A stretch of DNA of 11,509 bases from Patescibacteria group bacterium (GTDB lineage: Bacteria > Patescibacteriota > Minisyncoccia > Minisyncoccales > CG1-02-41-26). Positions 1-5,682 of this stretch are shown here, piece after piece. Below the pieces are notes generated by a model, which saw nothing but the letters and a program-made list of their open reading frames with translations, was not told where the DNA came from and searched no databases. The stretch is from the NCBI GenBank assembly GCA_018830365.1, contig JAHJSK010000086.1, forward strand, positions 1-11,509, given 5' to 3'. Each line of letters opens with the position of its first letter. Position 1 is the stretch's first letter. A program made the position numbers and the translations under genes.

Positions 1-66
1 AGTTTATTTGAGGAAAATTCGAGAAATATTTTAAGTTTATTTGAGGAAAATTCGAGAAATATCTTG
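1..66 (+). repeat. In-frame tandem duplication, 33-bp unit, inside gatB
   Basis: Bases 1-33 and 34-66 are two copies of the same 33-base unit. Each encodes SLFEENSRNIL, and they differ only at their ends by synonymous changes (ATT TTA versus ATC TTG). The period is a multiple of three, so the frame is kept. In GatB family members this place is a short segment just before GTKVEVKNLNS, so the repeat is an insertion. The window begins exactly at a unit boundary, so more copies may lie upstream. Confidence 0.85.
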
Positions 67-1044
67 GGAACAAAAGTGGAAGTAAAAAATCTTAATTCTT
101 TAAAGGTGGTGGAAAAAGCAATTGAATATGAAATAAAAAGACAAAAAGAGATATTGGAAAAAGGTGAAAAAGTAATTCAAGAAACAAGGGGCTGGCATGA
201 CAAAAAAGAAATAACAATCTCTCAAAGAGAAAAAGAACAAGCCCATGATTATCGTTATTTTCCGGAGCCAGATTTGCCTCCTTTAGAATTAAGTTCGGAA
301 TTCTTGGAAGATATTAAAAAAGAAATCATAGAACTTCCTTTGGCAAAAATGGAAAGATTTAAAAAAGAATATTATCTTTTAGAAAAAGAAGCGGAAATTT
401 ATGTCTGGCAAAAAGAATTGGGAAATTATTTTGAAAAATCTGCGTTAAAATTAAACGAATGGCTGAAAACAAAAAAAGGAATTGAAAATACAACCGAAGC
501 CGAGGAGACGGCTAAAGCCGAAAAGACGGCCGAGGCCGAGGACAAGGAGATGGCTAAAGCCGAGGAGACGGCTAAACAAGAATTAAAAAAAATTTATAAA
601 ATTGCCTCCAATTATATTTCAACCGATCTCCAAGGTCTTTTACAAGGGAAAACAATTGAAGATAAACCCCTCACCTTTTTTTCTGGAAAAAAGGTGAGGG
701 GTTCAATAACTCCGCAAAATTTTGCCGAATTTATTAAAATGATTTACTCAAACGAAATTTCAAGCAAAATCGCCAAGACCTTGCTAAAAGAAATGTATGA
801 AACAGGAAATGCGCCAGCTCAAATCATAGAAAAAAAAGGGCTAAAATTAATCAGCGACGAAAACGAACTGGAAAAAATTGTGACAGAAATAATTTCAAAA
901 AATCAAAAAGCAGCGGACGACTATAAGCAAGGTAAATCCTCGGCTTTGCAATTTTTAATTGGTCAAATAATGTCCCAGACAAAAGGCAAAGCGAATTTAG
1001 AAAAAACTATTGAGCTACTAAAAAAATTATTATGCGAGAATTAG
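1..1044 (+). CDS. gatB: Aspartyl/glutamyl-tRNA amidotransferase subunit B (3' part, N-terminus off-window)
   Basis: GatB is the subunit of the cytoplasmic GatCAB complex that binds and phosphorylates mischarged Glu-tRNA(Gln) or Asp-tRNA(Asn), so that ammonia from GatA can amidate it. The frame is open from base 1 to a TAG at 1042, giving 347 visible residues. Recognisable GatB stretches are GTKVEVKNLNSLKVVEKAI just after the first repeat, DYRYFPEPDLPPL, and the YqeY-like tail ending in LQFLIGQIMSQTKGKAN. The catalytic N-terminal half is missing because the window starts inside the gene. Three in-frame inserts interrupt the family pattern: a doubled SLFEENSRNIL unit (1-66), an Ala/Glu/Lys/Thr-rich stretch (about 492-576) and a palindrome (665-703). 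The stop overlaps the next gene's start by 13 bases, so the two are probably co-transcribed. The TTG at 64 is not the start. Confidence 0.95.
   Translation, partial: SLFEENSRNILSLFEENSRNILGTKVEVKNLNSLKVVEKAIEYEIKRQKEILEKGEKVIQETRGWHDKKEITISQREKEQAHDYRYFPEPDLPPLELSSEFLEDIKKEIIELPLAKMERFKKEYYLLEKEAEIYVWQKELGNYFEKSALKLNEWLKTKKGIENTTEAEETAKAEKTAEAEDKEMAKAEETAKQELKKIYKIASNYISTDLQGLLQGKTIEDKPLTFFSGKKVRGSITPQNFAEFIKMIYSNEISSKIAKTLLKEMYETGNAPAQIIEKKGLKLISDENELEKIVTEIISKNQKAADDYKQGKSSALQFLIGQIMSQTKGKANLEKTIELLKKLLCEN
492..576 (+). repeat. In-frame Ala/Glu/Lys/Thr-rich repeat insert in gatB
   Basis: A 20-base perfect direct repeat (497-516 and 557-576) encloses degenerate copies of the same motif. It encodes runs of AEETAK-like residues between the NEWLK helix and the KKIYKIASNYIS helix of GatB. 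The segment is clearly richer in G+C than the surrounding gene. The likely result is a charged helical or flexible loop that the fold tolerates. Confidence 0.75.
665..703. repeat. Perfect 17-bp inverted repeat inserted in gatB coding sequence
   Basis: Arms 665-681 and 687-703 are exact reverse complements around a five-base loop (682-686). It reads in frame as DKPLTFFSGKKVRGS between TIE and ITPQNFAEFIK, where GatB homologues usually have a short linker. The T-run lies inside the left arm and no T-run follows, so it is not a normal terminator. It looks like a palindromic element inserted without breaking the gene. Confidence 0.8.
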
Positions 1045-2243
1045 TAAAAAAAGCAATTTTTGGAAAAAAAACAACGGAATACCAAAAAAAAATCAGGGAA
1101 ATGGCAGAAAAAAAAGGTATTCGTCTTTGTTCTCTCCAAAAATTATATATAGAAATAGCTAAAAACAATATTAAGGGCTTTACTGTTCCTGCTTTTAATA
1201 TCAGAACCTTAACTTTTGACGCGGCTTGCGCTCTTTTCCGCGCGGCGAAAAAAGAAAAAGTGGGAGCTTTTATTTTTGAGATAGCGAGAACAGAGATATT
1301 ATATACCGCTCAATCACCGGAAAAATATCTTGCTTGCGTTTTGGGGGCCGCTATTAAGGAAAATTTTAAAGGACCTCTTTTTCTGCAAGGAGATCATTTT
1401 AAAATAAGCTCTTCAAAATATTTTTCTATCAAAGATAAAAAAAAAGAGTTAAAGGATTTGGAAAATTTAATAAAAAAAACAATTAAGGCCGGGTTTTATA
1501 ATGTTGACATTGATTGTTCTGCTCTGTTACCTAAAGAAAATTCTTATCAAACGGCAAAATTCACTTCCTTTATCAGAAAAATAGAGCCAAAAAAAATAAA
1601 CATTGCCATTGGCGGAGAGGTTGGAGAAATAGGAGGCAAAAATACGAGTATTACGGAATTAAAAAATTTTATAAATAATTATCAAAAAGAACTAAAAAAA
1701 TATTCTCCATCGCTGTGTCCCATAATTAAAATTGCCGTTCAAGCAAAGACCTCTCATGGCGGAACTTTGCTTGGCTCTGGAAAATTCAAACCAGTAAAAA
1801 TAAATTTTAAAACATTAGCCGAGCTTTCCAAAGAGGCAAAAAAAAATGGAACGGCAGGCATTGTTCAACACGGAGCATCTACTTTGCCAGAAAAATATTT
1901 TGGAAAATTTCCAAAAGCAAAAATTTGCGAAATTCACCTCGCTACTTTTTTGCAAAACATTATTTATGATAGCGATTATTTTCCGCAAATTTTAAAAGAA
2001 AAAATTGAGCAATGGCTAAAAGAAAATTATCTCAAGAAGAAAGATGAAAACGATCTCCAATTTTTTTATCGGCTCAGAAAAAATGCATTAGGTCCTTTTA
2101 AAAAAAAAATTTGGGACATTCCACAAAAAAATATTAACAAAATCTGCGAACAATTAGAAACAAAATTTATTTTCTTTTTCCAAAAATTAAATGTCTCGGA
2201 CACTAAGGACTTAATCAAAAAACTTTATAAAATCTCTAACTAA
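1032..2243 (+). CDS. Class II (metal-dependent) fructose-bisphosphate aldolase family protein
   Basis: The 403-residue product resembles class II ketose-bisphosphate aldolases, which interconvert fructose-1,6-bisphosphate with dihydroxyacetone phosphate and glyceraldehyde-3-phosphate using zinc. Visible family signatures are GFTVPAFNIRTLTFDAA near the N-terminus, the metal-ligand region QGDHFK (His122), NVDIDCS, GGEVGEIGGKN, SHGG (His242) and QHGAST (His280), matching the usual HxxDH, HG and HGGSG landmarks of the barrel. It is longer than typical members (about 280-345 residues); the extra length is mostly a lysine-rich C-terminal tail, plus about 45 residues before the barrel. It starts inside the end of gatB (13-base overlap) without a clear Shine-Dalgarno site, which suggests translational coupling. 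Substrate choice (fructose or tagatose bisphosphate) cannot be settled from sequence. Confidence 0.78.
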   Translation: MRELVKKAIFGKKTTEYQKKIREMAEKKGIRLCSLQKLYIEIAKNNIKGFTVPAFNIRTLTFDAACALFRAAKKEKVGAFIFEIARTEILYTAQSPEKYLACVLGAAIKENFKGPLFLQGDHFKISSSKYFSIKDKKKELKDLENLIKKTIKAGFYNVDIDCSALLPKENSYQTAKFTSFIRKIEPKKINIAIGGEVGEIGGKNTSITELKNFINNYQKELKKYSPSLCPIIKIAVQAKTSHGGTLLGSGKFKPVKINFKTLAELSKEAKKNGTAGIVQHGASTLPEKYFGKFPKAKICEIHLATFLQNIIYDSDYFPQILKEKIEQWLKENYLKKKDENDLQFFYRLRKNALGPFKKKIWDIPQKNINKICEQLETKFIFFFQKLNVSDTKDLIKKLYKISN

Positions 2244-2258
2244 ATTTTTGCTTTTACG

Positions 2259-2288
2259 ACCCGCTTCGCCATAACTTCAGCGAGGCAA
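2259..2288 (-). repeat. Intergenic copy of a small palindromic element
   Basis: On the minus strand this reads as a degenerate version of the element found twice in ppsA (8741-8810): a CCTCGCTGAAG block, then TTATGGCG, then GCGGG. It can fold, with CTTCGC (2264-2269) pairing to GCGAGG (2280-2285, one G-U). It lies 16 bases after the aldolase stop. It may help end that transcript, but no good T-run follows directly. Confidence 0.5.
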
Positions 2289-2308
2289 GATGAACTCCCA
2301 ATTTTTTA

Positions 2309-2340
2309 AATTTTTATTCACTATCACGCGGATAAAAATT
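2309..2340. repeat. Inverted repeat, 9-bp arms, upstream of lexA fusion
   Basis: AATTTTTAT (2309-2317) and ATAAAAATT (2332-2340) are exact reverse complements around a 14-base loop. It could be a weak terminator for the upstream operon or a protein-binding site. It is all A/T, so chance is a real alternative. Confidence 0.35.
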
Positions 2341-2361
2341 ATTTCTATCTAATTTCATAAT

Positions 2362-2370
2362 TGTGGATAA
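2362..2370 (-). promoter_or_regulatory. DnaA-box-like nonamer TTATCCACA
   Basis: The minus strand reads TTATCCACA, a perfect match to the classical DnaA box. It sits just upstream of the lexA-fusion promoter. The identical nonamer, extended to 13 bases, recurs at 7926-7938 in another promoter-bearing spacer. With one copy per site, a regulatory role is more plausible than an origin. Confidence 0.4.
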
Positions 2371-2378
2371 CTTTTATA

Positions 2379-2407
2379 TTGTATATTTTCTATTTATTTT
2401 CTATAAT
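2379..2407 (+). promoter_or_regulatory. Sigma70-type promoter for the lexA-methyltransferase gene
   Basis: TTGTAT (2379-2384) and a consensus TATAAT (2402-2407) are separated by 17 bases. The expected transcription start is around 2414, which is the A of the ATG, so the mRNA would be leaderless. Confidence 0.65.
2384..2404 (+). promoter_or_regulatory. Possible operator: two direct TATTTTCTAT repeats, 11-bp period
   Basis: TATTTTCTAT occurs at 2384-2393 and 2395-2404, one helical turn apart, filling the spacer and touching the -10 box. Because the gene encodes a LexA-type repressor, this is a candidate autoregulatory site. LexA operators are usually inverted repeats, so the assignment is tentative. 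Confidence 0.3.
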
Positions 2408-2413
2408 ATATGT

Positions 2414-3952
2414 ATGATTACAAAAAAGCAACAACAGGTCCTCAATTTTATAACGAAATACCAAAAACAAAAGGGCTATGCGCCCTCGCTCGAGGAGATA
2501 TGCAAAAAGTTTAAGATCGCATCTGTTTCTACGGCACATTTTCATGTGTCAAAACTCCACGATGCCGGATTTTTGGAAAAAGAAGAAAATAAACCGCGCG
2601 CGATTGATGCGACAAAAAAAGAAGAATTAGTGAAAATCCCCATTGTCGGGATAATTGCCGCGGGTCAACCAATAGAAGCAATAGAAATTCCGAACGCAAC
2701 TATTGCGATTTCAAAAAAAGATATATTACCAAAAGAAAAATATTATGCTTTGCGTGTTCAAGGAGATAGCATGATTAACGATGGTATTTTTGACGGCGAC
2801 ATTGTTGTTATTCAAAAACAAGAAACTGCTAACGACGGTCAAACTATCGTGGCCATTATTGATGATAATGAAGCCACTCTTAAAAAAATTTATAGAGAAA
2901 AAAATCGCATTAAACTACAGCCTGCAAATCAGGCAATGTTGCCAATATATCGCAAAGATGTTGAAGTGCGAGGTGTTGTTGTCAAAATTATTAGGAATTT
3001 AGAAAACGGCGCTAGGGATAATACATTGGGCTACAAAAAGAAAATTTTTTTGGACCGTGTCAGAAGTAAAAATCCTATCAGTCAAAATAAATATAAAAGA
3101 GTGGCTCTTTCTACGATAAGATATGCCGGAGGAAAAACTTTGGCAGTGGGTCATATTGTAGAATTATTACCTGAAACCACTAAGAGAGTTATCTCGCCGT
3201 TTTTTGGTGGCGGCTCAATTGAAATAGCAATGAGTAAAGAGTTGGGATTAGAAGTTATTGGTTTTGATATTTTTGATATCCTCTGTAATTATTGGAAGTT
3301 TCAAATAAAGAAACCGAAACTTCTTTACGAAAAATTGAAAGAATTAAAACCAAACAAAACGACTTTTGAAAAAATACGTTTAATTTTAAATGATGTTTGG
3401 AAAAAGAAAGTAGAATTAGACCCTCTGACTTTAGCGGTCTATTATGTTTACAATTTTAATCTTTCCTACGGCCCCGGATTTATGGGCTGGTCTTCAAAAA
3501 TTTATCTTGATGAAAAGAGATACAAAAGAATGATCGAAAACATTAGGGATTTTGACCCAAAAAATCTAAAAGTAGAATGCGCCGATTTTCAAGATGTGAT
3601 AAAAAAATATCCCAATGACTTTCTTTACTGCGACCCGCCTTATTACCTTGGCAAAGATTCAAAAATGTTCAAAGGGATTTATCCAATGAGAAATATCCCG
3701 GTTCACCACAACGGATTTCCTCATGAAACCCTAAAAGATTTACTAAAAAATCACAAAGGGGGTTTTATTCTTTCTTACAATAATTGTCCCACGATACGAG
3801 AATATTACAAAGAGTTTCAGCAATTCTTCCCTAGTTGGCAATACACAATGGGCCAAGGAGAAACAAGAATAGGACTAAATAGAAAAAATGGCAATGGAAA
3901 TCACATAAAAGAATCTCACGAAATAATTGTTTATTGCCCACCGAGAGTTTAA
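2414..3952 (+). CDS. LexA-type repressor fused to D12-class (Dam-like) adenine DNA methyltransferase
   Basis: The protein has 512 residues in two complete modules. Residues 1-195 are LexA: an N-terminal winged-helix DNA-binding domain (PSLEEICKKFKIASVSTAHFHV, wing near KPRAID), then the S24 self-cleavage domain with the Ala83-Gly84 scissile bond in GIIAAGQP, nucleophile Ser119 in GDSM and general base Lys157 in ATLKK. After a basic linker (about 196-232), residues 233-512 form an N6-adenine methyltransferase with RYAGGKT (236-242), SAM-binding FFGGGS (263-268) and catalytic DPPY (407-410). LexA represses SOS genes and cleaves itself with RecA filaments; Dam-like enzymes methylate adenine in short palindromes. 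ATG 2414 is preferred over the upstream GTG at 2363, which lies before the promoter. The stop faces the nuclease gene one base away. RecA-triggered cleavage would separate the DNA-binding domain from the methyltransferase. The function of the fusion is inferred. Confidence 0.88.
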   Translation: MITKKQQQVLNFITKYQKQKGYAPSLEEICKKFKIASVSTAHFHVSKLHDAGFLEKEENKPRAIDATKKEELVKIPIVGIIAAGQPIEAIEIPNATIAISKKDILPKEKYYALRVQGDSMINDGIFDGDIVVIQKQETANDGQTIVAIIDDNEATLKKIYREKNRIKLQPANQAMLPIYRKDVEVRGVVVKIIRNLENGARDNTLGYKKKIFLDRVRSKNPISQNKYKRVALSTIRYAGGKTLAVGHIVELLPETTKRVISPFFGGGSIEIAMSKELGLEVIGFDIFDILCNYWKFQIKKPKLLYEKLKELKPNKTTFEKIRLILNDVWKKKVELDPLTLAVYYVYNFNLSYGPGFMGWSSKIYLDEKRYKRMIENIRDFDPKNLKVECADFQDVIKKYPNDFLYCDPPYYLGKDSKMFKGIYPMRNIPVHHNGFPHETLKDLLKNHKGGFILSYNNCPTIREYYKEFQQFFPSWQYTMGQGETRIGLNRKNGNGNHIKESHEIIVYCPPRV

Positions 3953-3953
3953 T

Positions 3954-4493
3954 TTATCTGCCTTTTAATCTTCGTTGATGATACAAATTATGCTTTCTCG
4001 CGAGCTCTGGTGGATATGGCTCGTGATTTTCTTGAAAATTCCAATCTGGATATTTTCTTTCTTTTGAAAAATAGTCTGATTTGCACAAATTTTCCATTTC
4101 CTTGAAACTGGCAATTTCAACTTTTTTATATCCAAATAAACCGCTAACTTTCGCGAGAGTTTTAGGAGAAGTTATCATAAACAGCTCTATTTTTGATTTG
4201 CTACGCAAGGCCTTTTCAATAAGCAAGTGAACTACAAACCGGGGCGCTCCCGGACTTCCAGTCATTGCTGATGTATAAAATATCATAGTCGCTTTAATCC
4301 CGCCTTTCGACGCCGATCCGCCAATTTTTTTAACGATTCCGTCTTGAACTATCAAATAAACTCGCGCTGAATTATCAGTGAGTATTTTATTATTAAGGTT
4401 CGGCAGATATTTAATGTCTATATGATTTTTGTGATTCTCTTTCGGCACAAAATCACCAACCTTAATTGCTGTTTTTACATCTTTGATGTTCAT
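3954..4493 (-). CDS. Probable GIY-YIG-like restriction endonuclease
   Basis: This 179-residue protein is not firmly recognised. It contains VYLIVQDGIVKKIGGS (residues 45-60), which has the spacing of the GIY-YIG nuclease core (VYL, ten-residue gap, KIG). Arg85 and Glu93 are plausible equivalents of the conserved catalytic residues, and the tail from about residue 150 is rich in Trp, Asn, His and Arg (WNFQENHEPYPPELARKHN). GIY-YIG folds occur in type II restriction enzymes such as Eco29kI and Hpy188I. The gene lies tail to tail with the methyltransferase fusion, a common layout for restriction-modification pairs, and this context supports the call. It follows miaA by 12 bases on the same strand, so it may be read from the serS-miaA transcript. 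There is no Shine-Dalgarno site. Alternatively it is a homing-type or hypothetical nuclease. Confidence 0.55.
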   Translation of the reverse strand: MNIKDVKTAIKVGDFVPKENHKNHIDIKYLPNLNNKILTDNSARVYLIVQDGIVKKIGGSASKGGIKATMIFYTSAMTGSPGAPRFVVHLLIEKALRSKSKIELFMITSPKTLAKVSGLFGYKKVEIASFKEMENLCKSDYFSKERKYPDWNFQENHEPYPPELARKHNLYHQRRLKGR

Positions 4494-4505
4494 AAAATTT
4501 TGTTA

Positions 4506-5651
4506 TCAAGCGAAGCGAGGGGAAAACAAAAATATTTTTATCAATTTTTCCGCTTGTTTTTTGTTTTTTACCCAAACAATCTTTTTATCTTTTTTAAACC
4601 AGGTCATTTGGCGTTTAGTAAATTGAACAGTGTGGAGAATGATTAGCTCTTGAAATTCCTTTTTGCTAATTTTCTTTTCAAAATAATCCTGCGCTTCCTG
4701 ATAACCAATTGTCTTCATTGCCGAAATCGCGACGCCATATTTTTTAATTAAATTTTCTGCTTCCTTTTCCAATCCCATTTGCATCATTTTGGCGGTTCTT
4801 TTTCTGATTCTTTTTTCTAATTCTTGCTTTGGCAAACTTAATCCAATTTGCAAAACATTAAAAAGCGATTTTCCTTTTTCCAACTGTTGCGAAAAAGGAT
4901 TTCCTGTTATTTTGCAAACCTCAATTGCCCGGACTAATCGTCTTTTATTTTTTTTATCAATAAACTTCGCGCCATTAAAATCTAATTTTTGATAAATTTC
5001 AAAAAGTTCTTTTAATGATTTTCTTTCTAATTTCTCTCGCAATTTTAATTGAGGCGCAACAATTGGAAAATTAATATTATCAACTACTGCCTGAATATAA
5101 AGCCCTGTCCCTCCAACCAAAAAAGGAAGTTTCCCTCGCTTTTGAATATCTTTAATTGTTTTGACTGCTAATTTTTTATAAATCGCAACATTAAATTCTT
5201 GATTTGGCTCAATGATATTGAATAAATGGTGAGGAATTTTGTCTATGATGAGGGGTTTTCGGATTTCTTTGATTTTAAACTTTCCGTCATTGTTTCCGCC
5301 TGCAACGCGTTTGGCCTGCCCGAAGTTGCCACATCGTTGTAATTGGGCCCGCCCGCAACGCTTCGCAAGCGAGCTTGCTCGCGTAGCGATGCTGGCGGGC
5401 GAAGCCGTGCCAACAATCATTTCTTTGTAGACCTGTCTTGCGTCAGCGCAAACAATTTCGCCATTAAATTCTTTGGCTAATTTTATTGCCAAGTCAGTTT
5501 TACCCGACCCCGTCGGACCAAGAATGACAACGAGATTAGCTTGTAGCTTGTAGCTTGTAGCTGGTAGCTTCTTACGGCTTATGGGTTGTAGTAGTAGATT
5601 ACGAGTTACGAATTTTGCATTCAATATTTTTTTATTTGAAAATTGATTCAT
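4506..5651 (-). CDS. miaA: tRNA dimethylallyltransferase
   Basis: MiaA transfers the dimethylallyl group to N6 of A37 in tRNAs that read UNN codons. Signatures: Walker A GPTGSGKT (residues 45-52), CADARQVYKEM, IPHHLFNIIEPNQEF, GGTGLYIQAVVD and the C-terminal TKRQMTWFKKDKKIVW. At 381 residues it is much longer than the usual ~300. The excess comes from a ~35-residue N-terminal extension containing KLPATSYKLQ, encoded by 7-base tandem repeats (5537-5571), and a ~35-residue Arg/Ala/Gly-rich insert (about residues 86-120) after GTASPA, encoded by a GC-rich palindromic block (5296-5412). The frame stays open and the core motifs are intact, so the enzyme is probably functional. No start codon lies between the ATG at 5651 and the Walker motif region, so the extension seems to be translated. 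The stop is TGA followed at once by TAA. The gene starts 31 bases after serS. Confidence 0.93.
   Translation of the reverse strand: MNQFSNKKILNAKFVTRNLLLQPISRKKLPATSYKLQANLVVILGPTGSGKTDLAIKLAKEFNGEIVCADARQVYKEMIVGTASPASIATRASSLAKRCGRAQLQRCGNFGQAKRVAGGNNDGKFKIKEIRKPLIIDKIPHHLFNIIEPNQEFNVAIYKKLAVKTIKDIQKRGKLPFLVGGTGLYIQAVVDNINFPIVAPQLKLREKLERKSLKELFEIYQKLDFNGAKFIDKKNKRRLVRAIEVCKITGNPFSQQLEKGKSLFNVLQIGLSLPKQELEKRIRKRTAKMMQMGLEKEAENLIKKYGVAISAMKTIGYQEAQDYFEKKISKKEFQELIILHTVQFTKRQMTWFKKDKKIVWVKNKKQAEKLIKIFLFSPRFA
5296..5412. repeat. GC-rich palindromic insert inside miaA
   Basis: This block has a base composition strikingly different from the AT-rich gene. Its second half (5351-5400) is an imperfect palindrome: outer arms GCCCGC (5351-5356) and GCGGGC (5395-5400), with a GAGC-TT-GCTC centre (5371-5380). 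It adds about 35 in-frame residues including TRASSLAKRCGRAQ and GQAKRVAGG at a loop where MiaA homologues are short. It appears to be an inserted repeat element. Confidence 0.75.
5537..5571. repeat. Heptanucleotide tandem repeat (TAGCTTG)5 in miaA
   Basis: Five near-identical 7-base units (three TAGCTTG, then TAGCTGG and TAGCTTC) encode LPATSYKLQA on the minus strand. The same unit recurs in ppsA at 10377-10426, also in frame and encoding LQATSYKLPA. Confidence 0.85.
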
Positions 5652-5661
5652 TGGGATTTCA

Positions 5662-5682
5662 TTGAAAATTGAAAATTGAAAA
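5662..5682. repeat. Heptanucleotide tandem repeat (TTGAAAA)3 between serS and miaA
   Basis: Three exact TTGAAAA units fill most of the 31-base gap between the serS stop and the miaA start. A related copy lies just inside miaA near 5635. The 7-base period matches the TAGCTTG tracts nearby. Confidence 0.7.

Noticed and set aside
1..66. CRISPR-like direct repeat at the window start
   Set aside because: The two units abut with no spacer, are in frame with gatB and encode the same peptide, so it is a coding tandem duplication.
665..703. gatB palindrome as a transcription terminator
   Set aside because: No T-run follows the stem, and it lies mid-gene in an intact frame.
2362..2374. Replication origin at the DnaA-box-like site
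   Set aside because: There is only a single box per spacer, no cluster, no AT-rich unwinding array beyond background, and no dnaA or dnaN gene nearby.
2363..2413. GTG start at 2363 adding 17 residues to the LexA fusion
   Set aside because: That segment holds the promoter and a DnaA-box-like site, its residues do not match LexA, and ATG 2414 begins a normal LexA N-terminus.
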